A stretch of 64,000 nt of DNA from a virus, in the IMG/VR virus record IMGVR_UViG_3300017788_000018, positions 1 to 64,000 of that record; one strand, given 5' to 3'. The notes under the pieces were generated by a model. That model did not search any database. It saw nothing but the letters and a program-made list of their open reading frames with translations, and was not told the origin of the DNA. Below are positions 8,302 through 16,815 of the stretch, in pieces. Numbering within the stretch: position 1 is the stretch's first letter; each line of letters begins with the position of its first letter. The position numbers and the translations under genes are program-made.

Positions 8302-9072
8302 ATGAGCAATGACTCTACGGAAAAAGAAGCGGGCCCGAGCCTAGTCATGTCTCCCGTGGAACCTGTCGCACAGGAACCCTCCGAGGCCGTGTCAGAAGAA
8401 AAGGAAGTAGACTTGGAGTCTATGCTGGGGTCTGCCCCACAGATTCCTATGCCTCAATCTGGACCGTTTGTTCGTATCACCAAGAAATACCTAGAGGCTC
8501 GCAAAAGACGCCTCAAGGTAAAGTGGAATGGTTTTGGAGAAAAGGCTGCGTCCCTTCCTTATCCTGAGACTCTTGATGAAGAAACCGTTAATCCAGAGGA
8601 TGAGGACATTGAGGAAATGAACAAGCTAATCAGCTTGAAGTACAGTAAAGAGAAGTCTTCTAAAGTCTCAAAAGCATCGGAAGATAGAAAGCCCAAAACA
8701 ATGAAACCCAATTTCGTCGTACACTTTGCGTGTCATGGCATTAGACCAATCGCCCTGAGCGGTAGACTTAGGGTTCTCTCTGAGGACAACAATGAACTCC
8801 GCATCACCCTGAGAGTGGTTCTCGTGGATGCGGGTAAGATCCTTGGTGCCTTTGGAAACACCACGGTCTCGCGAAAGCTCTACATTCAAAGAACCTCGAT
8901 TGTGGATGGATACGGAAGGCAACATACGGCCACGCCCACTCCCAATTGTGGAAAGAAGCGGCGCACCAAGGGCAACTATGAGGTCACGAGCGTACTCGTG
9001 GATACTTCTAAGGACAATGTGGACAGACTCAAGGATACGATGCAGTTGACGATTCGAGCCTCTAGGACCTAG
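8302..9072 (+). CDS. Hypothetical protein with acidic linker and C-terminal beta domain
   Basis: 256 residues; ATG 8302 was chosen because AGGA precedes it. Residues 1-50 are acidic and disordered, 60-80 are very basic, and the last 120 residues (from NFVVHFACHGIRPIALSG) look like a beta-rich fold. Family unknown. The context is virion/late genes. Confidence 0.7.
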   Translation: MSNDSTEKEAGPSLVMSPVEPVAQEPSEAVSEEKEVDLESMLGSAPQIPMPQSGPFVRITKKYLEARKRRLKVKWNGFGEKAASLPYPETLDEETVNPEDEDIEEMNKLISLKYSKEKSSKVSKASEDRKPKTMKPNFVVHFACHGIRPIALSGRLRVLSEDNNELRITLRVVLVDAGKILGAFGNTTVSRKLYIQRTSIVDGYGRQHTATPTPNCGKKRRTKGNYEVTSVLVDTSKDNVDRLKDTMQLTIRASRT

Positions 9073-9091
9073 AAGTGTGTAATGCCTGGGT

Positions 9092-9112
9092 GAGTGCCTA
9101 TTTATACTCACC
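9092..9112 (+). promoter_or_regulatory. CTATTTA motif in an inverted repeat (candidate late element)
   Basis: GTGAGT and ACTCAC (6 bp) flank GCCTATTTAT, about 30 bases before the ATG at 9130. Confidence 0.4.
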
Positions 9113-9129
9113 TAGGAGTTACATTACGC

Positions 9130-9651
9130 ATGAGTACGGAAATTAGAAAAGCTCTGGTTAGTGAGCGTCGGAAAAGATATCTTGAGTCCCTAATCAAGGA
9201 AGCCCTCACCAGTGCTCTTTTGGAGCAAGGACAGCCCTCGGCTGCGCCGCCTGCTCCTGCACCAGCTCCTCCTGCGCCAGCACCAGACGCCGCAGCAACA
9301 CCTCCACCACCTCCTGGTGCCGATGTGGCTTCTGGTCAACAGCCTTTTACGGTAGACGACATGATCGAACGTCTCAACGTAATCAGAGGCGGCAGAAGCT
9401 TTACCGACCCTGAGGTCTATGGTCGTCTCGTGACGTACTTTAAGACCCTAGAGGATGGAGCCAAGGAAAGCCTTGAGACCTTCCTTGTGGAGCTTGGCAA
9501 GATTGTAATTGACGTTGGTAGTGAGGGAGCCGGTCAGAAGGCCGCCGATCCAAGCGCACCTCTGGCACCTCCTGCGCCTGCGGCTGCTCCACCCCCTGCT
9601 CCCGCACCGGCCACTTCGGCCGGTGCGGCACCACCAATTGCTCCAACCTGA
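9130..9651 (+). CDS. Probable inner-virion protein with Ala/Pro linkers
   Basis: 173 residues starting at ATG 9130 after AGGAG. The N-terminus (residues 1-32) is an amphipathic helix with LIKEALTSALLEQ, followed by a long Ala/Pro linker, a folded helical segment (about 74-140, VDDMIERLNVI) and a second Ala/Pro tail. The LIKEA and LLEQ sequences resemble (I/L)-X-E sites cut by T4-type prohead proteases. Packaging in the capsid is inferred, not shown. Confidence 0.7.
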   Translation: MSTEIRKALVSERRKRYLESLIKEALTSALLEQGQPSAAPPAPAPAPPAPAPDAAATPPPPPGADVASGQQPFTVDDMIERLNVIRGGRSFTDPEVYGRLVTYFKTLEDGAKESLETFLVELGKIVIDVGSEGAGQKAADPSAPLAPPAPAAAPPPAPAPATSAGAAPPIAPT

Positions 9652-9688
9652 CCTTAAAAACCCTTATTTTGTAAGGGGAAAATAATGG

Positions 9689-9717
9689 TTTAAACATTGC
9701 CCCTGGTGTGCTATTCT
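9689..9717 (+). promoter_or_regulatory. Phage early-type promoter
   Basis: TTTAAA (9689-9694), 17 bp ending TGTGC, TATTCT (9712-9717), preceded by AAGGGGAAAATAATGG. Drives 9737 and probably 10088. Confidence 0.85.
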
Positions 9718-9736
9718 ATTAATAGAGGATCACATA

Positions 9737-10039
9737 ATGGCAAACAAGCCGAGACTGATGTGGGGCGACGTTCGACAGGTCATGGTTACGGGCGTTCCCG
9801 GCATGCGCTTCCTTCCTTGCATGCCCATGCCTGGTAGCATTCATGCCATCGGTGAGATTCCCAACGGCACCTTTATCACTTTTGTGCGTTCCATGCACCT
9901 AGGTGCGGGCGAGGATTCCGAAATGTGGGTTGTCGCCTTCACGGACAAACCCTCAGTCGAGGTGTTGATCACCCCGGCAGCCTACACAAACGGCTTTCTT
10001 TGGAAGGCAGTCCGCCCCCGCAAGATCGCCCGACGCTGA
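9737..10039 (+). CDS. Hypothetical protein
   Basis: 100 residues beginning MANKPRLMWGDVRQV with a strong early-type promoter just upstream. It appears to be a compact beta-rich protein (IPNGTFITFVRSMHL; MWVVAFTDK) with a basic C-terminus; the layout loosely resembles the small SH3-like proteins elsewhere in the window. No family recognised. Confidence 0.75.
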   Translation: MANKPRLMWGDVRQVMVTGVPGMRFLPCMPMPGSIHAIGEIPNGTFITFVRSMHLGAGEDSEMWVVAFTDKPSVEVLITPAAYTNGFLWKAVRPRKIARR

Positions 10040-10087
10040 TTCCTCCGCAAACAAACATTCCCTCATTCCAAGAAAAGAGAAAAGAAA

Positions 10088-11182
10088 ATGCCGAGCCTTC
10101 ACTGCGATAACACCGACCGTCACTGCTCACGTTGTGGCCTTCCTCTCACGGACGTTGCTAGTCGTGAGAGCGGCGTCGGTCCCGTGTGCCGTGCAAAGAA
10201 CACGCACCTCTTCGCAAAGACCATCCCGGCCAACTATTCCATTGCACAGGCACTTGCCTGGGGTCTGAACGAGAAGGTCTCCACAGGCATGCACCCGGAC
10301 ACCCGTGCGGGCTGGTCGAAGGCCTACAAGTCTCTTAACCGCATGTGCGAGCGTGCCCTTGCCGCAACCGAGGAGATTTCTTTCTCCGTGCGTGGGCAGG
10401 ATCTTCGCAAGGTCGTGACCGCTCTCGACTTCATGTGCTCCTATGCGCATCCCGACTCGGACGTGCGCCGGATGCTCAACAAGCTCGTGGGGAGTCTTGG
10501 CTACGTCGGGCTGGCTGGCGTCCTCTCGGGTGAGGCCTCTACCTCGAAGAGCCGTCTCTGGTTCGAGAATGGCCGCATTCTGATGCAGGGTCTCAATAAC
10601 ACGTCCGGGTGGCGTGCGATGGGCGAGATTCCCGGAATCCAGCGTCCCCTGCGTGGTCGCAAGGCTCCCTACTCGGCCCCCGCCGTCCAGGCTGAGGCCT
10701 TCGTCGCCCTTGCTCGTCGCTACTGGCCCATGTTCGAGGAGTCGGAGACTGAGGTTCTGGCCCAGGCTCGGACGTGGTGTCGTGAGAACGCCCAGGCTGC
10801 TCAGGAGGCCCAGGCTAGTGCCGCCCCGGTTCACACCTTCTCCGTGACGGTGCGCTCGGCCGACTTCCTCACGACCTTCCCGTGGGTTCGTGGTGCGAAC
10901 ATGGCCGGTTTCCTCACGCAGCTTAAGACGATCCCGGCTGGTGATCGTTCCTACAACCCTGCAACCCGTCAGTGGTCGTTCCGCACGGCCCACCTCCAGA
11001 CCGTGCTGGGCATGGCCCGTGCCTCTGGCATCTTCCCCAACGTGACCGAGGTTCAGTCGCAGGATGAAACCCCTGCCGGAACCTACCGCACCCAGGCAGA
11101 GCGCACCCAGGCTGCCCGTGCCATCGGGCGCTACAATACTTGGCACAGTGCCGGGCGTGGATGGCGTCGTGGCGGGTGGTGA
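10088..11182 (+). CDS. Zinc-motif protein with DUF6011-like N-terminus and HARP-like C-terminus
   Basis: 364 residues. The N-terminus has Cys13, Cys16 and Cys34 in CSRCGLPL...SGVGPVCR, the pattern of the DUF6011 zinc-binding module. The C-terminal part (about residues 245-325) contains FLTQLKTIPAGDRSYNPATR followed by a W-containing strand, resembling the HARP-like region found next to some helicases. No helicase motifs are present here. The last residues are Gly/Arg/Trp-rich. It is encoded with CGN arginine codons, unlike the AGA/AGG-rich virion genes. A terminator follows. Confidence 0.7.
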   Translation: MPSLHCDNTDRHCSRCGLPLTDVASRESGVGPVCRAKNTHLFAKTIPANYSIAQALAWGLNEKVSTGMHPDTRAGWSKAYKSLNRMCERALAATEEISFSVRGQDLRKVVTALDFMCSYAHPDSDVRRMLNKLVGSLGYVGLAGVLSGEASTSKSRLWFENGRILMQGLNNTSGWRAMGEIPGIQRPLRGRKAPYSAPAVQAEAFVALARRYWPMFEESETEVLAQARTWCRENAQAAQEAQASAAPVHTFSVTVRSADFLTTFPWVRGANMAGFLTQLKTIPAGDRSYNPATRQWSFRTAHLQTVLGMARASGIFPNVTEVQSQDETPAGTYRTQAERTQAARAIGRYNTWHSAGRGWRRGGW

Positions 11183-11210
11183 TTCCTAAACGCTAGAAAA
11201 CGAAAGAAGC

Positions 11211-11237
11211 AAGGCCTGGCTAACGCCAGGCCTTTTC
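11211..11237 (+). terminator. Rho-independent terminator
   Basis: AAGGCCTGGC pairs with GCCAGGCCTT around TAAC, followed by TTCC and a T-rich stretch. Confidence 0.88.
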
Positions 11238-11252
11238 CTTTGGAGAAAAGAC

Positions 11253-11330
11253 ATGAGTACCCGCAATAGCAATAACGACCTTGAGCATCTCGGTTCAAGA
11301 CATTTTCCTTCATTGAGGAGAGTCCTATGA
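11253..11330 (+). CDS. Mini-gene (25 residues) coupled to the next gene
   Basis: ATG 11253 lies seven bases after GGAG. The 25-codon frame ends in a TGA that overlaps the next ATG (11327) as ATGA. The peptide (MSTRNSNNDLEHLG, then a basic end) has no known relatives, but its MSTR start resembles that of the gene at 12353. It may be a leader that couples translation to the tetrad below, or a shortened paralogue start. Confidence 0.5.
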   Translation: MSTRNSNNDLEHLGSRHFPSLRRVL

Positions 11331-11869
11331 ACCTGGGGCCGAAGGCGTATTCTAATGCTCCGATTACATTGCCTAGGGTCGGTGACAAGCATTTGCCATG
11401 GTTTGCGAGGTTCTTCAAAACGACCGTGATCACCTCTTGCTTGGGTGGTGAGCAAACCTCTCAAACGGTAAAAAGCGGCATTCGGCCCGGTGACCTTGTT
11501 TCGTTCAACTACTTTGTGGACAGAGAGGTGTGCGCCACAGGTCACCCTAGGGTGTATCTCTCTGCCTTTGACTGCTCCAACGAACTTCCACTTCGAGACC
11601 TCGTGACCGGTACCGAACACATGAATTTTTTGTGCGAAGACACTCACCTGGAGAATGCACTGGTTCTGAGAACGGAGAATCCCCTAGCCAAAAAGAGTAG
11701 GGACCACCTTTACGTCCAGATTCTTTGGCGTGAGCGTCCATGGTGGTTCACTTGTCGCCCCGAAGATGTTTTTGGCTGTGCCGTAGCCAGCAATCATTTC
11801 TTTGGATTTGATTTCCGAGGAAAGAGCGTTTGTCAAATGTTGCACCTTACTCGTTACGCTCAGGAATGA
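11327..11869 (+). CDS. Tetrad paralogue 1 (GDLVSFNYF / PWWF family)
   Basis: 180 residues. It shares with the three following genes an N-terminal SNAPITLPRVGD-like strand, RPGDLVSFNYF, a VLR strand, YVQILWRERPWWF and the C-terminal MLHLTRYA. These features point to a beta-rich, SH3-like fold repeated by gene duplication. No known function. Translation appears coupled to the mini-gene by ATGA. Confidence 0.75.
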   Translation: MNLGPKAYSNAPITLPRVGDKHLPWFARFFKTTVITSCLGGEQTSQTVKSGIRPGDLVSFNYFVDREVCATGHPRVYLSAFDCSNELPLRDLVTGTEHMNFLCEDTHLENALVLRTENPLAKKSRDHLYVQILWRERPWWFTCRPEDVFGCAVASNHFFGFDFRGKSVCQMLHLTRYAQE

Positions 11870-11879
11870 GGATAGCCAT

Positions 11880-12356
11880 ATGACGGACTATTCAAAGCCA
11901 ACCAAATTCTTGACTCGCCTTGTTGATCCCAATAACCTCACAGGGAAACCCAAGATCGTCAGATCCATTCCTGTGCCAGGGGATTTGGTTTCCTATTCCT
12001 ATTTCGACAAAAATGGTGAGAACCGAACCATGGTTCCTCCTCTGAGTCTTCTTCTGAGAGCCTATCCACAATCAAACGACGTGCCAGGGAGCCTGCCATT
12101 CATTGCGATGGTGCGTATTTTTGCCTATCTAGACAAGGCTTTAATTCTCAGAGTTGTGGAAACACAATACACTTACATTCATTGGGTTCAGGTGTTGTAC
12201 AACAATCGTCCGTGGTGGTTTTCAACAAACACCGAGCTAGCCGAACGAACCTTATTTGACAAGTCTGTAAAGGATATGTACACTCAGATGCATCTTACCC
12301 GATATTTTGGAGTGACCGTTCCTCCCGTTCCGGCAGAAGAAAAGAAGGCACTATGA
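11880..12356 (+). CDS. Tetrad paralogue 2
   Basis: 158 residues from ATG 11880, preceded by GAGGAT. Shared family blocks are VPGDLVSYSYF, LILRVVETQYTYIHWVQVL, RPWWF and MHLTRYF. The N-terminal part is shorter than in its neighbours. The stop overlaps the next ATG as ATGA. The frame is open further upstream, but that would overlap the previous gene by 68 bases. Confidence 0.75.
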   Translation: MTDYSKPTKFLTRLVDPNNLTGKPKIVRSIPVPGDLVSYSYFDKNGENRTMVPPLSLLLRAYPQSNDVPGSLPFIAMVRIFAYLDKALILRVVETQYTYIHWVQVLYNNRPWWFSTNTELAERTLFDKSVKDMYTQMHLTRYFGVTVPPVPAEEKKAL

Positions 12357-12946
12357 GTACTCGTGAGGCCAAATCCCTCATTCCGATCGCATTCAAGACC
12401 TTTTCGCATCTGGAGGTCAGTCCCCTAAACATGGGACGAGAAGAATATTGCTCGGCCCCGGTAACACCTCTAAAGGTCGGGGACTATCTCTCATTGGGAT
12501 ATTTTGTTGGTAGGCCTTTTCAAGGTTACGATATCGTTCCGGTTCAAAAGGACGATGCTGATTTTGAACCCCAAATCAAGACCCTAGAGCGTGTGTCAAA
12601 GTTCGATGCGCGCATCGAGACCGCTTTTCCAAAGACTGGTTTTAGTCGTAGGTATGAATCCGATTCATGTCCGTTTCTTGCAGAATGCACTGATGCAAGC
12701 GACCCTCCTCGCGTCATATATAGCGAACTTCAGCTTGAAAGGAGTCTCGTGTTGCAAGTGATTCCAACGCATGTGGCAGGTAGGCCCGTTGGCGAGTGCA
12801 TATACGTTCAGGTACTCACCTGCGGCCAGAAGTGGTGGACCGTGTTTGACAGCTACTTTACTGAACCACGCTATGCGAGAGGCGTCGTTCCGGCTGTCGT
12901 GAACCAAGGTATTTATGCCATGGCATATCTTCATCGACCAACCTGA
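12353..12946 (+). CDS. Tetrad paralogue 3
   Basis: 197 residues. Family blocks are EYCSAPVTPLKVGDYLSLGY, SLVLQVIPTHV, YVQVLTCGQKWWT and MAYLHRP. An insertion of about 40 residues with two Cys separates the first strand pair from the rest. It is joined to the previous gene by ATGA and overlaps the next by 32 bases. Confidence 0.75.
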   Translation: MSTREAKSLIPIAFKTFSHLEVSPLNMGREEYCSAPVTPLKVGDYLSLGYFVGRPFQGYDIVPVQKDDADFEPQIKTLERVSKFDARIETAFPKTGFSRRYESDSCPFLAECTDASDPPRVIYSELQLERSLVLQVIPTHVAGRPVGECIYVQVLTCGQKWWTVFDSYFTEPRYARGVVPAVVNQGIYAMAYLHRPT

Positions 12947-13538
12947 GACCAATGTCAACCCAAACCGGTTATGCAGCGCACCACTACCTGACATATCTTG
13001 CCCGATCGACAAACCCATGAGCCATATTAACACATCACTCCCACCCTCACTGCCACACGGGCACGTCTGGTTCAACACCTACACCTATCCACAAGAGCCA
13101 AAAGCTGGCATAAAGCCAGAGAAAACTTTGATGCGCCCCGGGGATTTAATATCCATGGGCTATATCCGCTTGGATGGAAGCATAATTGACACTTTTGCTC
13201 ACCCGCCACGCATTCGTTGTTACGAACACGTCCGCAAGACTATGACAGGAAATTTCACAGTAGGCGCAGAGAACCCCATTCTTCAGGCGAATGGGCATCG
13301 TTTAAGCATCACTCGTGCTCTCGTTTTGCAAATACTCAACGCAGATGTGACCGGTGAGGATCTTGTCCAAGTGCTCATTGGTGTGACACCATGGTGGTGT
13401 TATGTAAGGGTGAGAGATGCCGAGGGCATCTCTTATCATATGGCGTCGGAACTGGAGCCTTATAACTTCTGCAGGCAGCTCTACATTACACGCTACCCTA
13501 GAATTCCACAGGAAACAGTTGCGTCTCAAGGCTTGTAA
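12915..13538 (+). CDS. Tetrad paralogue 4
   Basis: 207 residues if the ATG at 12915 is used; ATG 13017 is the alternative. The upstream start is preferred because it keeps RLCSAPLPDIS, which matches the N-terminal block of the other paralogues, and AAGG precedes it. Other family blocks are RPGDLISMGYI, ALVLQILNAD, LVQVLIGVTPWWC and LYITRYP. The 3' end overlaps the convergent gene at 13498 by 41 bases. Confidence 0.7.
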   Translation: MPWHIFIDQPETNVNPNRLCSAPLPDISCPIDKPMSHINTSLPPSLPHGHVWFNTYTYPQEPKAGIKPEKTLMRPGDLISMGYIRLDGSIIDTFAHPPRIRCYEHVRKTMTGNFTVGAENPILQANGHRLSITRALVLQILNADVTGEDLVQVLIGVTPWWCYVRVRDAEGISYHMASELEPYNFCRQLYITRYPRIPQETVASQGL

Positions 13539-13899
13539 CGAGCATGAAGGCATCCAGGTGGTGTAGCCATCCCACCTGGACGATTATCTCTTCTCCTGCA
13601 TTGTCAAGCTCCTCAAGCTCGGTGTCATCCAGAAAGATGATTGTACCTGAGGCCTGGATTGGCTTTACGGCATAATAGCTGACAATGCAGTGAACCCACT
13701 CATTTTTCTCGGAGATTTGACCAGTCAAGATGATGCTCGTCATTAGCGTGTTGGCTATCCTGATAAAGCTTGCATTGGTGGAACGAAACCAATTCGTCTT
13801 AGGAGGGTTTGCGCTATTGAAAAATAGGCAAACCAAATTGCCGGACTTCTCTGAGGCCTTACGGATATTGTCCTTGAGAAAAAGTCGAGGACGTGTCAT
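13498..13899 (-). CDS. Hypothetical protein
   Basis: 133 residues from ATG 13899, chosen because GGAGGGG lies just before it. Beta-rich; the C-terminal EEIIVQVGWLHHLDAFM recalls the LVQVLIGVTPWW block of the convergent tetrad, so it may be a distant relative on the other strand. It is the last gene of the leftward operon headed by 16414. Confidence 0.65.
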   Translation of the reverse strand: MTRPRLFLKDNIRKASEKSGNLVCLFFNSANPPKTNWFRSTNASFIRIANTLMTSIILTGQISEKNEWVHCIVSYYAVKPIQASGTIIFLDDTELEELDNAGEEIIVQVGWLHHLDAFMLVTSLETQLFPVEF

Positions 13900-13997
13900 G
13901 TCCCCTCCGCAGTCTATGAAGTCTTGCAGTTTGGAGGTTATCTTGACATCGGTATCGACCGGATCCACCACTCTTTTAAGTAGGGATTCTCTGGGCG

Positions 13998-14780
13998 TTA
14001 CTTATCGATGATTTTGTTGAGGGAGTCTGTTATGTCCACGCCGGGCTCCACTCCATCCCCAATGCAGTCCCAGCCTGTCATGGTATCCCTGGCGAATACC
14101 TCGAGGCGGTTTGTGGAGCCAGCGGGAAATGCCTTTTCAATGAGGGAGTGGAAAATCTTGGGCTTCGAGGAGTGTCCCTTGGGAGCGCGAGGTTCCACAA
14201 CTATTTGTGGAATGGCACTATCGAGCAACTTAAGTGGACGACCCTTCTTTGAGGTCGTGGCCACAAGAAGTAGCTCCGAGGTGGGCTTGCTGTAGGTAGG
14301 CGGAATTCCTTGTCCATTGATGATTTTGCCTGCCTTGTTGGCCTTTACCCAAACGTGTGCCACGCCTCGGTAGTGAAGGCCCCAGGCCTTGAGGGTAGCA
14401 ATGGCTAGGTCCAGTTTTGGACATGTGGCCCAGAGGAATACATAGGCTCCGTTCTTGGCCAGGACGCTCTTGATGGGGAGGGCCTGAATTTGGGCATCCG
14501 TCATCAAGGAGTAGTGTTTTCCTGCAGCAGCATTCTTGTTGGCATCCCCGTAGTAGGACCAGGGAGGGTCTGCCAATAGTACCTCATAGCGTTTCCCGGC
14601 TAAGGGATGCTTCGGTGGGGGCGGCAAAGGCAAAAGAACCTCAATCTGTTCCTGGGTGGTGATTGCTGTAACCGGAACTTCTGAGGCGTTTTCTTCCTTG
14701 GGAGCGTCCAAAGAAAAATGTGCAGGGAGGTCACTCACCTGCACATTATCTGGATAATCCAGTGGTTGTCTAAGGGGCAC
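13998..14780 (-). CDS. MT-A70 family adenine methyltransferase
   Basis: 260 residues. The catalytic DPPW is at residues 71-74 (EVLLADPPWSYYG). Further MT-A70 landmarks are HYSLMT, AYVFLWATCP, VWVKANK, YSKPTSELLLVAT and VVEPRAPKGHSSKP, and an RLEVFAR strand before GWDCIGD. These enzymes transfer methyl to the N6 of adenine in DNA or RNA; in phages they usually modify DNA against host nucleases. The first 60 residues are a Pro-rich lead. The start is GTG 14780, directly after the upstream stop. No restriction partner is nearby. Confidence 0.88.
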   Translation of the reverse strand: MPLRQPLDYPDNVQVSDLPAHFSLDAPKEENASEVPVTAITTQEQIEVLLPLPPPPKHPLAGKRYEVLLADPPWSYYGDANKNAAAGKHYSLMTDAQIQALPIKSVLAKNGAYVFLWATCPKLDLAIATLKAWGLHYRGVAHVWVKANKAGKIINGQGIPPTYSKPTSELLLVATTSKKGRPLKLLDSAIPQIVVEPRAPKGHSSKPKIFHSLIEKAFPAGSTNRLEVFARDTMTGWDCIGDGVEPGVDITDSLNKIIDK

Positions 14781-15605
14781 TCACTCCATGGAGATGAAAT
14801 CCGTCATCCTGGACCAATGTTCGTCCTTGGGATCCAAACACAGCCTCCACTTTCCGAAGTACAAGGCCAACCCATCCTCACGCCATGGCTCGATGTTCGG
14901 ATTTCTGCGACAGTCCTTTGCGTTCTGGATTTTATCGGCGAGGAGCATGAGATGGAGCTCCTTCACCTTTACCTCGGGTACCTTATCCCTAACATTGCGT
15001 GGAAGGTAGGAATTGGCCGTTTCCCTATAGGCCATGGCCATCATAACCACTTCCATGTCCAGTTTGAGGCCACCGTAGTTTCTCTTGTGGAAATTCTCTA
15101 GGTCCACCTGAAAGAGAGGATGGAGCATCCAGGCCTTGAGCACATAATCCTCCACGCCAAACTTTCGGAGAATCGCGATTCCCTCGTCAATGTGATTCAT
15201 GTAGTAGAGCCCCGACCTCTTTGCACGGGCATCGCCATAATGCCTAGTAATCTCCTCATATTCCGGCCAGGTCATCCAGGCACCTGCCACCCTATAGGGG
15301 ATCTTGTGGTTTTCTAGAAACAGCTCGAGTCGGCAATCGGGTGCCGTAAGGATCCTCCCTGTGGCCTCGGTTTCCAGCCAATGACTGTAATTCATGTTGC
15401 CACGGCCGCTCTTTAGGACATAGAGGCTGTCATAGACCTCCTCGGTCTCAAGGTCACGAAATTGAGCACTGCATCCATAGTCAAAGTGCCGAAAGGAATT
15501 CGGTACCAGGGCAATGTTGTCACCCCGAAGTTGAATGGAGCAATTTCGGAAATACTCCTCTGCCTCCTCGTGGGTTTCACAATCGGGGCTGAAGCGTTCG
15601 TTCAT
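14781..15605 (-). CDS. Putative HD-like phosphohydrolase
   Basis: 274 residues from ATG 15605. Residues 130-230 show the arrangement NHIDEG (His138), LHPLFQVD (His162), YRETAN and ADKIQN, which resembles a group of phage HD-superfamily hydrolases. A clear HD doublet is not visible, so the call is tentative. The N-terminal 100 residues are unassigned. It is transcribed with the MT-A70 and M23-like genes. Confidence 0.45.
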   Translation of the reverse strand: MNERFSPDCETHEEAEEYFRNCSIQLRGDNIALVPNSFRHFDYGCSAQFRDLETEEVYDSLYVLKSGRGNMNYSHWLETEATGRILTAPDCRLELFLENHKIPYRVAGAWMTWPEYEEITRHYGDARAKRSGLYYMNHIDEGIAILRKFGVEDYVLKAWMLHPLFQVDLENFHKRNYGGLKLDMEVVMMAMAYRETANSYLPRNVRDKVPEVKVKELHLMLLADKIQNAKDCRRNPNIEPWREDGLALYFGKWRLCLDPKDEHWSRMTDFISME

Positions 15606-15622
15606 ATGACTACCATCCTTTT

Positions 15623-16414
15623 CTAGGAAGACTTTGGTTTGGCTGTGGTAATGACTTCCAACAGAAGCTCTGTTGGATTGAGAAGCTGCCTTGGCTGGCG
15701 GTGTCCATTTTCCCACCAGACACTCTTTCGGGCACCCTTGCGATATAACTCCAGGTGAAGCATCGAGGTGCCGTTACCCTTGTTCTTCTTAAGGACGGGC
15801 AAGACCGTTCCAATAACCTCACCCGCCTGGAGGGTAGTTCCAATGTTCAGATCAGACCTGGGATTGATTTCTCCGTAAAGAACGACCCCTGACTTGCCCT
15901 CAACCAAAACGGCCATGGTGGTATTATAGAAAGGACTGGCTGCCTCTGGCCCGGTGAAGTATTCGATAGCCACGACCTTTCCCGTTTCCACCAGGGCAAC
16001 TTCCTGACCAATGGGGCAATAGAGGTCAACTCCGGTATGGATGCTGTGCTTCCGCACAAAAGCAAAACCTCCTGGGTGATACTTCCCGATAGGGACACTC
16101 CAAGAGGCGTTGGGTAGTGGATTCTTCCACATTGTTCTATTTTTTGGCTGACCTAGATTCGGATCGAGGGCCAAGGACTCGGTAAAGTCCTTATTGCGAT
16201 AGACAGTAATGTTAGGTCGTGAGTAGGTGTTTCTAGATGGGGTTTGCAATTCTGTTCTCTTGGTGACTTTCTTTGGCGCAGCGGCCAAAGGCTTTTCTGG
16301 CTGTGGGACTCTCCGCACAACGTAAGGTCTGGTCTCTCCTGCGGGCCTTGGGAGATTACCTACATCCTTCTGGTCTGATTCCTCAGAAGGTGAATTAGGT
16401 AGTGGCTTTGACAT
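15623..16414 (-). CDS. M23 (LytM)-like peptidase with altered catalytic residues
   Basis: 263 residues: a Pro/Lys-rich lead (1-95) and an M23-type domain (about 105-230). The zinc ligands of the family are present: His126 and Asp130 in HTGVD and His220 in MLHLE. However, the two catalytic histidines of LytM-type enzymes appear replaced: YGEI at 180-183 instead of Y-x-H, and Met218 instead of the first His of H-x-H. It could be a divergent peptidoglycan hydrolase or a binding-only form. No signal peptide is visible. It is the first gene of a leftward operon with its own early-type promoter. Confidence 0.7.
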   Translation of the reverse strand: MSKPLPNSPSEESDQKDVGNLPRPAGETRPYVVRRVPQPEKPLAAAPKKVTKRTELQTPSRNTYSRPNITVYRNKDFTESLALDPNLGQPKNRTMWKNPLPNASWSVPIGKYHPGGFAFVRKHSIHTGVDLYCPIGQEVALVETGKVVAIEYFTGPEAASPFYNTTMAVLVEGKSGVVLYGEINPRSDLNIGTTLQAGEVIGTVLPVLKKNKGNGTSMLHLELYRKGARKSVWWENGHRQPRQLLNPTELLLEVITTAKPKSS

Positions 16415-16716
16415 GGTGAGATGGCATTACTTGTACGGATGGACAGAGGGTTTACCACACAAGGTGGTCTGGGACGTATTCATCCGTTTGAGAAGTCATC
16501 CAGCCTCATTGGAGGCAAAGGGAAGGTTCTAAACGGGTTTGTCTCCAGGCAAGGGGTGGAGAACCGTGTCATCTACGGCTTAAGTATGATGCCCAGGCAT
16601 CGACTTGGATATCCTTTCCATCTTTTTCCCTGAGGCCTCGACAAGTATCAGTATTGCAAGGAAAAGAGTGAATGCGGTGGTAAAGTCAGTAAAACCTGGT
16701 CTTTACCCCTAGGTAT

Positions 16717-16745
16717 AGGGTAGCACAACCCAAGATTGTTTTGAA
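16717..16745 (-). promoter_or_regulatory. Phage early-type promoter (leftward)
   Basis: On the minus strand: TTCAAA, 17 bp ending TGTGC, TACCCT. One mismatch in the -35 box. Serves the operon 16414 to 13498. Confidence 0.6.
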
Positions 16746-16769
16746 GCAATATGAGAAGTTGTTGGGTTG

Positions 16770-16785
16770 CCCCTATTTAGAAGGG
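16770..16785 (+). promoter_or_regulatory. CTATTTA motif (candidate late element)
   Basis: CCCCTATTTAGAAGGG with a short CCCT/AGGG pairing, about 43 bases before ATG 16816. Confidence 0.35.
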
Positions 16786-16815
16786 AACCAAGTTGGGGAA
16801 AACAGGAGAAATAAC

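Larger units (their letters stand above)
16415..16815. other. Divergent intergenic region
   Basis: About 400 bases between divergent genes. It holds a leftward promoter (16717-16745), a CTATTTA motif before the + gene and a small CCCCTAGGTATAGGG inverted repeat. A 70-codon + frame at 16421 has no credible ribosome site and no protein-like features. Confidence 0.5.

Noticed and set aside
10127-11146. Leftward frame of 339 codons
   Set aside because: Shadow of the zinc-motif gene, favoured by its GC-rich third positions.
16421-16633. 70-codon rightward frame in the divergent gap
   Set aside because: No ribosome site and no protein-like pattern; it overlaps the leftward leader.
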